From Branchiostoma floridae (Eukaryota; Chordata; Leptocardii; Amphioxiformes; Branchiostomatidae), in NCBI RefSeq assembly GCF_000003815.2, contig NC_049997.1, forward strand, positions 9,075,875 to 9,139,874: a stretch of 64,000 nucleotides of DNA. The letters are read 5' to 3'. Position 1 is the stretch's first letter, and the number at the start of each line of letters is the position of its first letter. Under the pieces are notes generated by a model that was given only the letters and a program-made list of their open reading frames with translations, did not search any database and had not been told where the DNA came from. Of this stretch, positions 24,301 to 35,681 are shown piece by piece. Made by a program: the position numbers and the translations under genes.

Positions 24301-27300
24301 CTTTTTAGCTCTCAGAACCCTTAGATGATGGAATGCTACACCTTGTTTTAATGTCTACTTTTCAGACTATTCTCAAAAGCATAGCACATTTTGATTTTGA
24401 AATTTAGAGCAAAAGGCAAGGGTGGTGAAAAGTCTCCCTTCATAAGATATGTATTTATCAACATCTATGAAGACATACAGACATTCAACATTGTCAATAC
24501 ACAAAGAATATAAAGTATGATATGTGGCAAGTTTTATGCATGACTGTCACAATATGAAATGTCTTCATCTTGCTTCTTTTTGTTTCTTAGTCTGCCCATG
24601 GATTTGGAGATGTGGACAAACCCAGCTCCGCTTACCAGAGAACAAGGCCAGAAGTCCGTAAGTATATAGTATAGAACAAGGCTATTCTGCTTAATATCTG
24701 GATTTTAAATTTCAACAGTTTAGTTGTCAGTTTTTAAAGCAATCACTATCTACTAAGCATACTCCATTTCCTGTCATGAATTTAAAAATTTTGAATGGAT
24801 GGGTCTGTCCTAACTCAGACAGAGAGACTGTTCCTTGAGACAGCCCTGGTAATATATTTTATCACCTTCACTAAGAAGATTTTGTTTTGAGGAGAGTTTG
24901 TGTCTGACCATCTGTAAACATGATTACTAGTACATGTACTTAAAAAGCCTGGGTGGATTGTTTTTATACTTTGTTGGTACTTGGTGTTCATGAGACTTTG
25001 AGTTTAGATTTTGAGACCACTAGTGGGCTGTGTTGTATGTGTTTCCCTACCTTCTGCCAATTTCTACAATGTACATGTCTCAACTAACCCTGCTGAAACT
25101 TAATATACTTTTAAGTGTTGTAAGTTTATATGACACTGCCAGCACTGGGAGTTAAGGCAATGCATTCACTGCTAGTAGTGCTACTATATTATATGACTAG
25201 ATTTCTTTAAAAAATAGCACTGTTTCATAATAATAGCATCACACAAATGTTAATGAGAGAGACTTTTTGCTTTTCTTTCTTTCTTCACTTTATGCACTTC
25301 CTTTATTCTCTATTGTACATATCATGGGTTTCTGTTGTTCTTTTGTTTTCTTTTAGACTTCTCTCTAGGATTCTCTGCCTTCTGCCTTCACTTTCTTCTT
25401 CAGTTCTCCATGCCGTAGTGGGTACTTCTTCTTTTCCTTTCACATTCTTTTCAATAAACCTTAATGACTTTGGTTACCTTCATGAAATAGTCTGTAGCAT
25501 ATGCATCTTTCAACATGTACTTATTATTTGCCATTGATATATTATACACATTTACATCAACTGCAACAACTTTTACTATCCTTTATTGAAAGAATGAAGA
25601 CCTTTATTGTACATTTTGCCTGGTTACCATGCTAAGTACAGGTCACAACAGAGAGAGAATATAGTATTTTATGATATGATTATTATCACACACCTAATCT
25701 AACACAGAAGTTCGTCTTCTTCTTGCTTGTTGGTAATAGTGAAAATGTAGGACTGTATGGGTTTAGCTATGGTCGGTTTGTCAAAACACATTGGGGAATT
25801 TAAAATTTGTCAGTGCTACTCATATGTTTAAAGTGAATGAATCTACTTTCTATATAGCTACATATGAGTATTTCTATCATTAACATACACAGTACAATCA
25901 ACAACGATGTGCACTTAGTCTTCTACTCTGTTTAAGGTACAAGAAATATTCTGCTGCTACTGTACTTACTCTAGGTGGTGGCGGAGCTGGCAATCTTAAA
26001 GCCAAGTTTGAAAACATGGCGAAGGCCAACGAGGAAGAAGCGGCAAAGAGGGTCGCAGAGGAGCGGTCACGTCGCGAGGCCAAGGCCAAGGCAGAAAAGG
26101 AGGCCGAGTTAAAGAGATTGGAGGTGGGCCAAGTTTCTTTGTTGTTAAACACTATTCTTTCTATCTTCAAATACTTAACAATTCAATCTCTACAACAACT
26201 GGTTAAAAAGTTTACCAAGATTTACTTCCAGACATTTTGAGTGGCATCCATTCTTCAGCGTCACTTCATAAATGTATCCTTTCTATCATTTAAACAACAA
26301 AGAACTTATTATGCTTGTGCTTATTATGAGCTTATGGTTTATGAGCAAAATTTGGATGCTACTGGTGTTTTTGAAAAGAATATACAAATGTAGGAACCTT
26401 ATCAAATGAATATGATAGTGCATGTAGTATCACCTGGTTTCTTTTAAATTTCATTTTGTTATCATGCAGGGAAAAAGATGAACATCGTCTTTCTACTCTT
26501 TGGAAAAAAATTACAAAATGAAAGAATGGAGTCACCAAATTTTTAACGAGTCTTCTGGTATTACCATTGCTAAGAACATTATATTGTGGCCTTGTACATG
26601 TAGAAGTGTGATACTACATTGTTTTGTATAAGTATAAGAAAGACATTTTTCTCTTACCCAAACTCTCCACAGACTGTCCTTTCCTGCTTCCTCCTAGTTT
26701 ATTTCCCTCACACCTTGCTCAATCCTCTCTGCATAGTGGTGTTGCATGGAATTGTTAAGAACTGTTGGGAGTATTCTGCCACAGATTTCAAAGTTCTACC
26801 TGATGATTAAGAAAAAGGTTATCAGGTCAATTGGGGTATATTTGATAACAGTTACTGAGAAACATGATGAGAAAGAGAGGATTTGGAAACTAGATAAAAA
26901 AAAAATATAATTCAAATTTGGGAAGAATAATCGCTATACTCTCAACAGTCCTTAATTGTAAACACTGACTTTATGGCCCCCTTTCCACTAGACGGTGATC
27001 GATGATCAACTATACAATGACCAACATTGTATTAGTTTTGTCATGTTTGGATGCAAGATATGAATTAACTATGTTTTGAAAACAACAAAAAATGGAAAAA
27101 ATGTTATCACACACAAAATTTGTTCTTTGTGAAATTTGTGAGCCATACGTCAATTTTTTCGCTGTATGTTGCTCAGGGGTCACAGTTTCTAGTGAAAAGG
27201 TGGTATAAAAAGCATGTTCCAGTGACTGTCAGTATTTCTCTGCATCTCTCTCTTGCACTGTCATGAGCCTCTGCACTATGCAGTACCTGCGCTCGCTACC

Positions 27301-30300
27301 TTTGCCGCCACTTCCGCCCGTGCCACTGAGCACGTTCCGCATCAGGAAGAAGGTTTGTATCTCAGTCAAACATCTTATATTTAGAAATCCCCCCTGAGCT
27401 CAAGTACAATTGTAACTTACATGTAGTACTTGTAGTACATTGTATCTTTAGTAGGTTCAGACATCTAGTTGACATCTACCTAATACAGGAAAGCAAAGCA
27501 CTTTCTGGTGTGTGTAAAAGTGTTGAAAGTTATGGTAAGTTAAACATGTCTTAAGAATGACATTTGGCACAGTCTAAACCATACTGTTTACCAATTCTAA
27601 ATAAGGACAGCTGCCCATGCTGGTCATTTTTTTGTGGTCCATGCTAGCATTGCATTTAATGTTTTTTCCCCAGGTTTGACCTAAACTTAACTTAATCTAT
27701 AGCGGTCGTCGGTCTTCTTTAAGTCCCTTGAATGGTCACTATTAGCATTGTTTGACAGTATGTCCTTTCATATAGATTATTCAAGCTACATTGTAATTGT
27801 AATTTAGTTCGATGATGGTGTGATTTTTTTAAAGACCAGGAGTCATTTTGGTCAAACAAATCTGAGATGACATACAAAACAACTGACAGTGTCCAAAAAA
27901 GAAAATGTTTGAATAAATTGAATGTGTAATTACCACACAATGTACAGTACTAGTCTTGTCATTTTGCCTACAACACAATGTTGATTGGGCTAGCTCTCTC
28001 TGACTCTTTACGATGAAGTGATGTACTGATTTCTTTGCTGTCTCTTTCAACAAACTTCTCAGCTTGTGTGCTCCCTTCACATTTCCTACTGTATCTCTTC
28101 TCTTGCTTGCCACAAGGATGGAGGCAAGTCCCGCAAGGGTGCCGACAAGAAAACTGCTGAGGTGTGGAAACAATGAACTCTTCTTGGTTATTTCTTCTAA
28201 CCTTTCCCTGTAGTGTCTTCTTTTCTTTCACTGAAATTGGACTATCTAACATGTAACATTAAATTAAATGCTTTTTTTCTACAATAAGAGTGAAAACAGT
28301 GTCACAGATTTATCGGCTAGTCAATGTTGGTCACCTATTCTTAAGAAGAAGAAGAAGAAGAAAGTGTACAATGTATTATGCACATTCCAGGCAGTTTAAA
28401 GAATTTGTCTTTTTTTCAGTTCCACAGGGCAGGTAAAATGAATGTCTCTGTTACTGTCTGTAGGAAAGTCATAATATTATTGGATGGAATCATCTCAACA
28501 TTGGGATAGCATAACCAACTGTACACCAGAAGAAAACAAAACTTTATAATCTTTTGCTCACAATAAACCAAGAAAACTTCATGAGGTTACGTTTTCCCCA
28601 CCACCCAGGCTGACAAGGCCAAGAGGAAGGAAGAGGAAGCTGCTCGGAGGAGAGCCAAGGAGGAGGAGGAGGCTGAGAGGAAGGCTGCAGCTGCTGTGCA
28701 GGAACCAGAGCCGACCTACGAGGCAGAACCCACGTACGAACAGGAGCCTACTTACGAAGGTGAACCCCAGGAGGTAAGGGAAGATCAGGTCATTCAATTT
28801 ACAGCCTCTTAACAATAGTTTAAATTTCCTATACAAAAAAGAGGAGGAAGCAACTCTTTCAGACTTTTCTGGGATACAAACATACCCTTGTATGAAAGGT
28901 CATCATTTCATTCCAAAAAAGCAACTTTCACCAAAAATCTAATTGCAGAAACGTCTGAGAATTGGGAAAACAACCTTTCACCTCTCGACCACACCACTAC
29001 CCAGTGGGTAGACCCCTGTGCTAGGACAAGCCCAACTCTGTATCCCCTGATAACCACAAAAAACAATTCTTGAAGTTTTAGATCTAGACCTGGTACTACC
29101 TTCAACCACCATCAATTTGCATGGCGGATGGCCGGCATATGCCCGTGATGGACCCAAGGATGCAAACAACCTTATCAACATTAACACTGATAGTTTATTT
29201 AGATCAGCCAAGGGGAGCCACTACCTCAAATTTAAACAGCCAGAACAGTGGCACACAAATTGTCATTGCCCTGCTTGGCACGGTTGTGACGGCTCCCACT
29301 GTTGAGTCATTCTGTGCCAGGCTGGAGGTTTGCCCGCCCTAGCCTTGGACCGTAGCTGCCCACTTTCATTGTCCCTGATTGGTTTATTCAGGCCTGGAGT
29401 ATCAACTTTAGATGTATTACATTGTGTAGTTGTAGACACAAATTTCAGCCTAACGTTTTGTTTCAAACATAATACTTAAAATTTGTACTTGAGCATCATT
29501 CTGCTTTTTACTTCGGAGACTCAAAAGTAGATCTGCCAAGTTTCTTTTGTTTTCATTGTCATTCTTGCTGTTTTTTATTGTTTTCAATTTGTTTCATGTT
29601 CCTTGCAGTATTAGCTTGTGTTCCTGTGTTACTGCCATAACAAATTTTGCTTTCAAAAACTACTTGCTAGGATCAAGAACATTTAACTTCCTGACATCTG
29701 TGTGAACTTTGTGTTTAATTTTTATTTCTTCAAGTTTTCTTCCTTGCTTGATGTAGTTGATCACTGTTCTAGCGGTATAATAGTCAGTTGCTTTGCTTTG
29801 TGTGTTTTGTTTTGTTTGATTGTTTTGTTTACGCTTGTATAACACCACTAACAGGGTATATATGAGGCAGAACCTGAACCTGAGTCAGATCCGGTGTATG
29901 AGCCACCCCCAGAGCTGCCCAGTCGGGCCCCTGTCAAGTCAGAGCCAGAACAGGTGTGGTAAAACGCAGGGTTAACATACCTTTACCTGTACAATGTCTT
30001 AAGGTGAAAGGGTTCCTATTGGGATTCAAACCCAGGACCTCTACTAGGATGCTGCGTCCAACAACCAAAACTACCAGGTCACTGCGTGTGGCATTGAAGC
30101 TTGTCAGAAGCTACTTGTATTATCAAGATTTGCAACATCCAGTATGTAATGCTAGTTCACCTTAATCTGTGAGATAACCTATAGTTTGTTGTTTTTCAAG
30201 GGATCTGAAGGATGGTTGTTTCAAATTGCAATCTTTTCAAAGTACTTCAATTTTAATTACCATTAAATGTCATGTTTTTTAAAACAACGGATATGGGTTA

Positions 30301-33022
30301 CCCTACAGATAAAATGGAACAAGCATTACATATGTGTTGTACATGTACTTTATGTGGCAACTCTTGCTTGTACATGTACAAATGTAGCTTCTGACAGTGA
30401 GTGTTTATTGTATACCTTAAACTGATACTTCACCTTCTTGAACATGTCTTGCCTATGGATTGTTTTTTCATCATGCAGAAAACTAAGAAAACAAAGAAGG
30501 TATTCATTCAATTCAGCTGTTGTGATTTATAGTTTGTCTGTCAGTCAGTCATATCATGGACTGGTGAGTGAGTGAGTGAGTGAGTGAGTGAGAGTGAGTG
30601 AGTGAGAGTGAGTGAGTGAGTGAGTGAGTGAGTGAGTGAGAGTGAGTAAGATGAGTGAGTGAGTGAGTGAGTGAGAGTGAGTAAGATGAGTGAGTGAGTG
30701 AGTGAGTGTGAGTGAGTGAGTGTGAGTGAGTGAGTGAGTGAGTGAGTGAGTGAGTGAGTGTGAGTGAGGGAGTACTAGTGAGTGAGTGAGTGAGTGAGTG
30801 AGTGAGTGAGTGAGTGAGTAGTCAGTGAGCAGTTTACTGATATTTTGTTGTTTTTCCACAGATTTATGAGCCAGAACCGGAGCCCAGCAGGCCTGCACAG
30901 CCACAGCAGGAGGAGGAAGATGTCTACCAGGAAGTGGGACCACAGGTTGTTTATTTGTTTGTTTGTTTGTTTGTTTGTATTGTATACCTGCTAAACTACC
31001 TTATGATGTAACATACCAGGTTTATAATGAAGAGTACAAGCTGTATATCCAGACTGTAGAAACCTGGTAGAAATGACTATAAACACTACTCCGCTTCGCT
31101 CTTGTTACTTTCTTGAACCAGTAAGCACCAAAACATGTAAAATTCTGGTCATTTCCTACTCAGTCCACAATCCTGCCCACTGATTTTTTTCAGGTCCGGT
31201 TTTGTAATGGTACATTATAGTTTATACGGGTACCCAAACCTAGTCATAACCTTTGGATGATTAGCTCATGCAGCTATTCATTGAGTCAAAATGTTTTCAT
31301 ATGTGCGAACATCCACCCGAGCGGATCAAACCATTCCGGCCAAAAATAGGGGTAGGAATCTCCCGAGCAGCCCTCGTAACCCCTGCTTTGCCTATTGGGT
31401 TAGTTAGTCCTCACTCATAGTGAGCAATTGGGCTGGTCTTAATCATGATGTTTCTGACCTAGGGCGAAGACTGGCTGTTACAGTTCCAATCATGTAACCC
31501 GTAACCTTGAGTGGCCTTCAGGCCTTGTTACGTGGTGACCATTGAGTAAAAAAAAAAACTAGTGCGAGATCTCTTTTATATTTTGTACATTCATCTAACA
31601 ACCTAATGTCTGACCTGTGCCAGGATGATGATAATGACTATGAGGCCCCACCAGACGGAGATGCTGAGACCTACACTGATGTGGGGAGTCTCAGTAAAGA
31701 TGTCACTGCCATCGCTCTGTATGACTACCAGGCTGGTCAGTTTATTCTCCTCCTGACTTCTGTATCTCAGTCTACAAAATGTATCTATATATTGTAGCTG
31801 GCATAACCACCCTTTGGCATAACACATCAGCTTCTGTATCTATATTATACTATTAGCTGGTATGACTGCCCTTGGGTGCATAATACCAGCTTTTTTTTTA
31901 TATTACTTCTGTAATATACAATGTATCTGGTATAACAAACCTTCACCATAATACACCAGCTTCTAAGTTCTATATATAAATAGTGGAACTGGTATATAAC
32001 AATACCCTTGGGCATAATTTCTATCATTCTATACAGCTCGTATAACTACCCTTGGGTGTAACACACCAGCTTCTGTATATACTAAGCTGATATACATGTA
32101 ACTGCTCCCTGGTTGGCAAACTTTGTTGTTGTGAGGAATGAAACCCCTTACTATCCCCTCTGGGAGCTGGTAGACCAACCCAGTTCATTCTATTGATATG
32201 TGTAAAGGAAGATGGCAACACGGTTTCAACTCATGGTTACCTTTTGTACAGCGGCTGAGGATGAAATCTCGTTTGACCCAGATGACGTCATCACCAACAT
32301 CGAAATGGTAAGGCCGACAGTCTCCATCTTAACTTGATGATTTTGCTTTTCATTTTGTGACATGGACGAGGTCTATGGTACAGACTGTAGATACATGTAC
32401 ATGTAGATGAAGCTGAATGTATAAAAACATCTTGTAGAGACCAGAACAAGTGAAGCAATCGTATTTTCACAAGCATTTTCTAAGTTGGGGGCTGTGTTTG
32501 GGGAGCTTTGGGCTGCTCAAATGGAGTTTTCTTACTATAAAATGCTGCTTGATTGGCCTTGCATCCTCCTTGCACAGTCTTCAGTTGACTTTGTAAATAC
32601 ATTAACCTGGTCACCATTTTCCTCTGGACAGGTCGGCTTTGGGGTGCTCAAGCATCGACCTACTTCTGTCAGCCTGTCTGAGTACTGGTCTTGTGAGATT
32701 TTGCCACAAGAGGCTTGTAGACTGCCTTTTGAGTTTTTACTGTGACTGTCAGTCAAAAGAAACCTAACCGAACCCTATAAAAATTCCCCCAGCCTTGGCT
32801 AATTTACTGGACGGGCCTGGCTACCTTCACAGCACTGTAGAGGTACATGTAATGGCAAGAGCCCGATAATATGGTTAGCAGGCTAAAAATACGTGTGCAA
32901 ATGAGACTGACCTAATCTTTCATCCTTTTTTCCATCTTCAGATTGACGAGGGCTGGTGGCGTGGAGAGTGTCACGGACAAGTCGGCCTCTTCCCAGCAAA
33001 TTTTGTGGAGATCCGACAGTAG
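15319..33022 (+). CDS. CTTN: cortactin (Arp2/3-activating F-actin-binding protein)
   Basis: Cortactin stabilises branched actin at the cell cortex. Exons: 15319-15399, 16110-16183, 16875-17004, 18011-18176, 19395-19505, 20467-20577, 21950-22060, 23472-23582, 24033-24199, 24591-24657, 25975-26123, 28609-28773, 29855-29953, 30862-30945, 31624-31735, 32252-32307 and 32942-33022. They join in frame to 624 residues with GT-AG borders. The start MWRAQVG is followed by the Arp3-binding acidic motif [12 protein letters not shown]. Then come seven full 37-residue repeats ([19 protein letters not shown]) and a half repeat. Four of the repeats are single 111-base exons. A charged helix rich in Ala, Glu, Lys and Arg follows. 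Next is a Pro/Tyr/Glu-rich linker with EPTY and DYEAPP motifs, candidate Src-family sites. The SH3 domain has [13 protein letters not shown] and [10 protein letters not shown]. Human cortactin has 6.5 repeats. Three phase-0 candidate cassette exons are listed separately. Confidence 0.97.
15903..16057. repeat. inverted repeat flanking a 100-N gap
   Basis: The 25 bases before the gap (gcctgggtaccatccgtatt...) are the exact reverse complement of the 25 bases after it. The N run is 15933-16032. The missing sequence is therefore probably the loop of a hairpin element, which would explain the failed assembly. It lies in cortactin intron 1. Confidence 0.9.
17032..17398. mobile_element. hAT-like MITE in cortactin intron 3
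   Basis: The ends are cagggctcgaaat and atttcgagccctg. The flanks share tggtgta on both sides, though the exact duplication is ambiguous by a base. The interior is dominated by gtgcaccca and its complement, repeated about ten times. The insertion begins only 27 bases after the exon 3 donor. Confidence 0.8.
18694..18816. mobile_element. short hairpin MITE
   Basis: The arms aatcaaggaatgggtt and aacccattccttgatt are perfect inverses. Inner arms (cgttcaaac, cccaacacc/gggtgttggg) also pair. It is 123 bases long, non-coding, and lies in cortactin intron 4. Confidence 0.75.
19001..19212. mobile_element. MITE with tactgtaaatgc termini
   Basis: The left end is tactgtaaatgcagaaatg and the right end is aaatgcatttacagta. 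The interior is rich in cgcggt and accgcg words. This type of terminus is familiar from short DNA elements in marine animal genomes. It lies in cortactin intron 4. Confidence 0.8.
19620..19760. mobile_element. fragment of the 4169-4628 element family
   Basis: It shares gacctgaacctgattgtctgtga, interrupted only slightly, and gaatctgtttggtggagtat with the copy at 4169-4628. It is truncated at both ends and lies in a cortactin intron. Confidence 0.65.
20591..21145. repeat. intronic direct repeats around an inverted-repeat element
   Basis: The segments 20591-20680 and 21062-21145 are near-identical direct repeats (ggacactgtccatgggcatga...gttgtcttgtgcagtgtt). Between them, 20691-21055 has inverted ends (tgctcgaaatac and gtatttcgagca). 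The arrangement looks like an element bounded by an 85-base duplication. That is far longer than a target-site duplication, so the flanking intron was copied as well. It lies directly after cortactin exon 6. Confidence 0.75.
21147..21337. mobile_element. MITE, ttcacctttatc family, copy 1
   Basis: The left end is gtgacctttatccgttgtt and the right end is aacaacgaatataggttacc then ggataaaggtgaac. It shares its layout with 21698-21899 and 30154-30320. All three lie in cortactin introns. Confidence 0.7.
21698..21899. mobile_element. MITE, ttcacctttatc family, copy 2
   Basis: It begins agttcacctttatctgcagg and ends cacggataaaggtgaact. The two ends are inverse, with an inner pair taacctttatcc/ggttaaccc. 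It is the most complete copy of the family in the window and sits 50 bases upstream of cortactin exon 7. Confidence 0.78.
22229..22555. mobile_element. hAT MITE with 8-base target duplication
   Basis: The element runs from cagggctttagccagc to gctggctagaaccctg. It is flanked by the perfect 8-base direct repeat caacaatg (22221-22228 and 22556-22563). Eight-base duplications are the signature of hAT transposases. It is 327 bases long with no coding frame, so it was moved by an enzyme encoded elsewhere. Confidence 0.92.
23073..23198. mobile_element. short relative of the 4169-4628 element
   Basis: It begins ggaatgggtagtaacc and ends ctggtacccacccc, with ggaccagtccgga inside. The termini match the family at 4169-4628, but the middle is largely deleted. 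It is intronic in cortactin. Confidence 0.6.
26976..27203. mobile_element. MITE with ccactagac/ctagtg ends
   Basis: The left end ccccctttccactagac and the right end tttctagtgaaaaggtgg are imperfect inverses. It is about 228 bases of AT-rich non-coding sequence immediately upstream of the proline-rich candidate exon of cortactin. Confidence 0.55.
27284..27352 (+). CDS. CTTN: candidate cortactin cassette exon, proline-rich
   Basis: This stretch of 69 bases has an acceptor (ctatgcag) and a donor (aagaag|gtttgt), enters and leaves in phase 0, and is free of stops. It reads [18 protein letters not shown] then RIRKK. RSLPLPP fits the class I SH3-ligand pattern R-x-L-P-x-x-P. It would insert between the helical exon ending at 26123 and the exon at 28117 or 28609. 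Its composition is higher in GC than the surrounding intron. No transcript evidence is available, so it may be a chance open frame. Confidence 0.5.
28117..28161 (+). CDS. CTTN: candidate cortactin cassette exon, basic
   Basis: Forty-five bases between a strong pyrimidine tract with acceptor (ttgccacaag) and a gt donor, phase 0 in and out. It reads [15 protein letters not shown]. The composition suits the Lys-rich helical segment on either side, and inclusion keeps the frame. It may be constitutive or alternative. Confidence 0.55.
30154..30320. mobile_element. MITE, ttcacctttatc family, copy 3
   Basis: It begins agttcaccttaatctg and ends gggttaccctacagat then aaaatggaac, with aacaacggatat inside. 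It is a degraded copy of the family at 21698-21899. Confidence 0.6.
30479..30499 (+). CDS. CTTN: candidate 21-base cortactin microexon
   Basis: Acceptor tcatgcag and donor gtattc enclose seven codons, KTKKTKK, phase 0 on both sides. The upstream tract is T-rich. It would add a basic patch to the otherwise acidic Tyr/Pro-rich linker. Recognition of so short an exon is uncertain by eye. Confidence 0.45.
30564..30819. repeat. (TGAG)n tetranucleotide microsatellite
   Basis: About 255 bases of gtga/tgag units with occasional interruptions (gagtaagatgag, gtgagag). It lies in a cortactin intron 40 bases before the exon at 30862. The same motif forms the larger array at 39785-40079. Confidence 0.97.
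31040..31245. mobile_element. fragment of the 4169-4628 element family
   Basis: It shares ctgtagaaac-tg-tagaaat, ctcttgttactttcttgaacca-like and ttttttcaggtccggttttg words with the right half of the 4169-4628 copy, and ends near a ggtaccca terminus. Confidence 0.65.
31796..32110. repeat. minisatellite, about 60-base unit, five copies
   Basis: The core agctggtataac.acccttgggtgtaacacaccagcttctg repeats about five times. Each unit is itself a short palindrome (agctggt...accagct). A related unit appears at 37195-37260. It lies directly downstream of the first SH3-coding exon of cortactin. Confidence 0.85.
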
Positions 33023-33825
33023 ACCAAGTGTTCTTACCACTTACCACCCCAGCTACACACCAACAATCTTATTATACCCGTCACATTGAAGGAAAATCAG
33101 TGGCCCCGAACTCTGTCCAATATGATAGGGTAGATTTTTAGGTGAAAAATATGCTGGAGGTGATTTTTAGATTCTGCAACATTTTGCAAGAAATACGAAA
33201 GAACCTTGTTGAATGTGTGCCGGGGTTGGATAAAATTCTGTAATATTTTGAAAATATTCTGGTGTTTTTCTAAAAAAAGGGCATGTTCTTTGACTGTTTT
33301 AGTTTGAGCAAGAAAATGAGCAATTTGATACATATGTGAAATACAGTAAGTTTTATTGATATTAGGGTATTCTGTTTTAGAACAGGGAAGAAACAAAAGC
33401 ATTGACTAAAAGTGGGATCATTACATATAACATGTAAATTGTCTGTTAAAGGGCTGTTTTTTGTTATACTTAGGAGTCCTACAGAAAATCTGGAGCTTCC
33501 TTCTTTTGTAATCATTTTTTTTTAAATTTGCTGATGCATGCAAATGATTTATTGCAGGTTTGCATTTATTGTAGGTTGAAAATTTAGTAGTTCTGTATTC
33601 AGCTCATATCACTCTCGATATAAAGGTGAAATGATTGTACACTGCAAGGCTATATAACCAGCAATACATGTATTGGGACAGACATATGGGCACCTAAATG
33701 AGCTTTCATTTAGCTTGAAGCTGTCTCTTGCCAAAAAGAGCATATCGTTAACTACAATGTACTCATCTAGTAGAGTCACACTACAAATACATAATCATTC
33801 CCATTGTTACACATCAATTGAGGTA

Positions 33826-33999
33826 CAGTGGAAGCCAGTTAATTGCACGTCGGATAAACGCACACTTCAGTCAATTGCACGGAATAGCCAAATCCCGTGG
33901 CGGTGTGGTCCAACCGGGTGACTTCGCATTATCGCACACGCCGGATAATTGCACGGAATTCGCTGGCAAATTGGGTGTGCAATTAAGCAGCTTCCACTG
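33826..33999. mobile_element. pogo/Tigger-like MITE with TA duplication
   Basis: The left end cagtggaagccagttaattg and the right end caattaagcagcttccactg are inverses, and TA lies on both sides. TA target sites and CAGTG-type ends are typical of the Tc1/mariner/pogo superfamily. It is 174 bases and non-coding. It lies in the 0.8 kb after the cortactin stop, so it may be inside its 3' UTR. Confidence 0.85.
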
Positions 34000-34323
34000 T
34001 ATTTTGAAATAAGCAGACAAGGCATGATTAACCGGGAATTTTTGTTACATTATATAAAGTCATATTTAATATAGCAACATACTTGTACATGCGTGGTGGA
34101 GGTTGTGGAATTAAGTTTATGCAGACGGTGTAAGTTGACAGTACAGTGTTTGAGGGAGGAGAGCCTTTGCACTTTTCAATAAGAATTTTATTATGTGCCA
34201 TTTTCTGATTACTACAATTTCTTTTCTATTGATACAACTGTGGTAATTAGCAAGAAAGCACTACACATGATAAGTTCAAAAAGCTCCTGTTATGGACTCA
34301 TTGGGACAGGCAGCTATACTCTC

Positions 34324-34522
34324 CAAGCAGAGGTTAGGCTCCGGCTGTTTTTTTAACGTTTTTTTTTAGTCGTTTTTATCGGGCTTTCAATTTTTTTTTA
34401 TATCTTGCTGTGTCAAAACCTGTGTTTGGCTGGCGTACTTCAAGAAAAATGACAACATAGAAAGCCCGATAAAAACGACTAAAAAAACGTTAAAAAAACA
34501 CCCAGAGCCTAACCTCTGCTTG
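34324..34522. mobile_element. hairpin MITE, gataaaaacg family
   Basis: The ends ccaagcagaggttaggctc and gagcctaacctctgcttgg are inverses. Inner arms include aacgttttttt/aaaaaaacgtt and cgtttttatcgggcttt with its complement. Partial copies occur at 57881-58005 and 62330-62490, with the same gataaaacgcct-type core. Confidence 0.85.
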
Positions 34523-35681
34523 GACAGTAAAGCAGCTAGCCATCTGGATGCACTTCATATGCCTACCTGGGAATTAGGTCTTTTAGCAAAATGCATTGTG
34601 GGTAGTATGTCAAAGTTGAAGGCCCCAAACCTGCAAACTGTACGGTTCTTGTGTACACCACGTCTGATGCATTTTTTGTTTATGTCTCTTAACTTGGGCA
34701 TGGTACCCAAAACGCTTTTCACTTTGCATGCGCAGCTGGAACTATGAACAGGTCCTGGAGTATTTTGTGATGTCCCAATCCTTACAGTTCGCTGGACAGC
34801 TCTCCAAAACGAAGTTCAGGGCTGGTATTTGTCTACTGTACAACTCAGATTTAGGAAGAATTACACTTAGTCTATTTTTCGCATTCCATTCCTTTAATAC
34901 ATTTTAGCTTCTGAAATTTCAACTCACAGTAGAAATAACATACCAGTGTGAGGGTGAGTGTTTTTAGATATACTCAACAAGAAAGTAGACGTTAGAAAAT
35001 AGCTTTCTGGATAATTGTTACAGGTAGTTAGATGGATAAAACATATGACAAGATATCCGAGGATAGATTATTCAGTGTGATGTATGATAGTGCCATTTGA
35101 TCTAATGAGATTCTGAAACAATGTACTTATGAAATTTGTGGGGTTAACCGGTTAGGGACAGTTCAGCTACTTTGGGAAATCAGATCAAACATTTCCTTAG
35201 TAGTTATCGATGTACATTGACATTTTATAACACTTTCAGACTGCAAAATGCAAATGAATAAAGCGATCTAAAATTGTAAAATCATTTTCTCTGTAACCAC
35301 ATGTCAAAAGATATTTCGATAATTTATTCTCAAGTCAATGTTTTCAGAAGAATTGTCAGGACATTCTCTTGACTTCTTTATGTTTAATTTGACAAATGAC
35401 GGTACTTAAAAAACTTTGATTAATTAACAGTTAATTAGAAACATTTAGAATGAATGAAGATTTTAAGCAATGTCATTTGTTAAACAAAACGGCACGTAAG
35501 GTGGCATTGTCATGATTGATATGTGAAATTTTACTGGTGAAAATTAATGTAAGGTGAGGATGTTTTTTAGATATTACATTAAAAAATATTCAAGTCGTTT
35601 GTAAGCAAACTATTGTATACACAATTTTCTATGCAAAATATAACTCTTGCTCCAAGCGGATGGTTTGTTGTGATATGTAGC

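Noticed and set aside
30554-30943. Minus-strand open frame rich in Thr-His-Ser-Leu
   Set aside because: It is the translation of the (TGAG)n microsatellite. The plus strand carries a real cortactin exon at 30862-30945.
33831-34012. Plus-strand open frame after cortactin
   Set aside because: It is the translation of a TA-flanked MITE.
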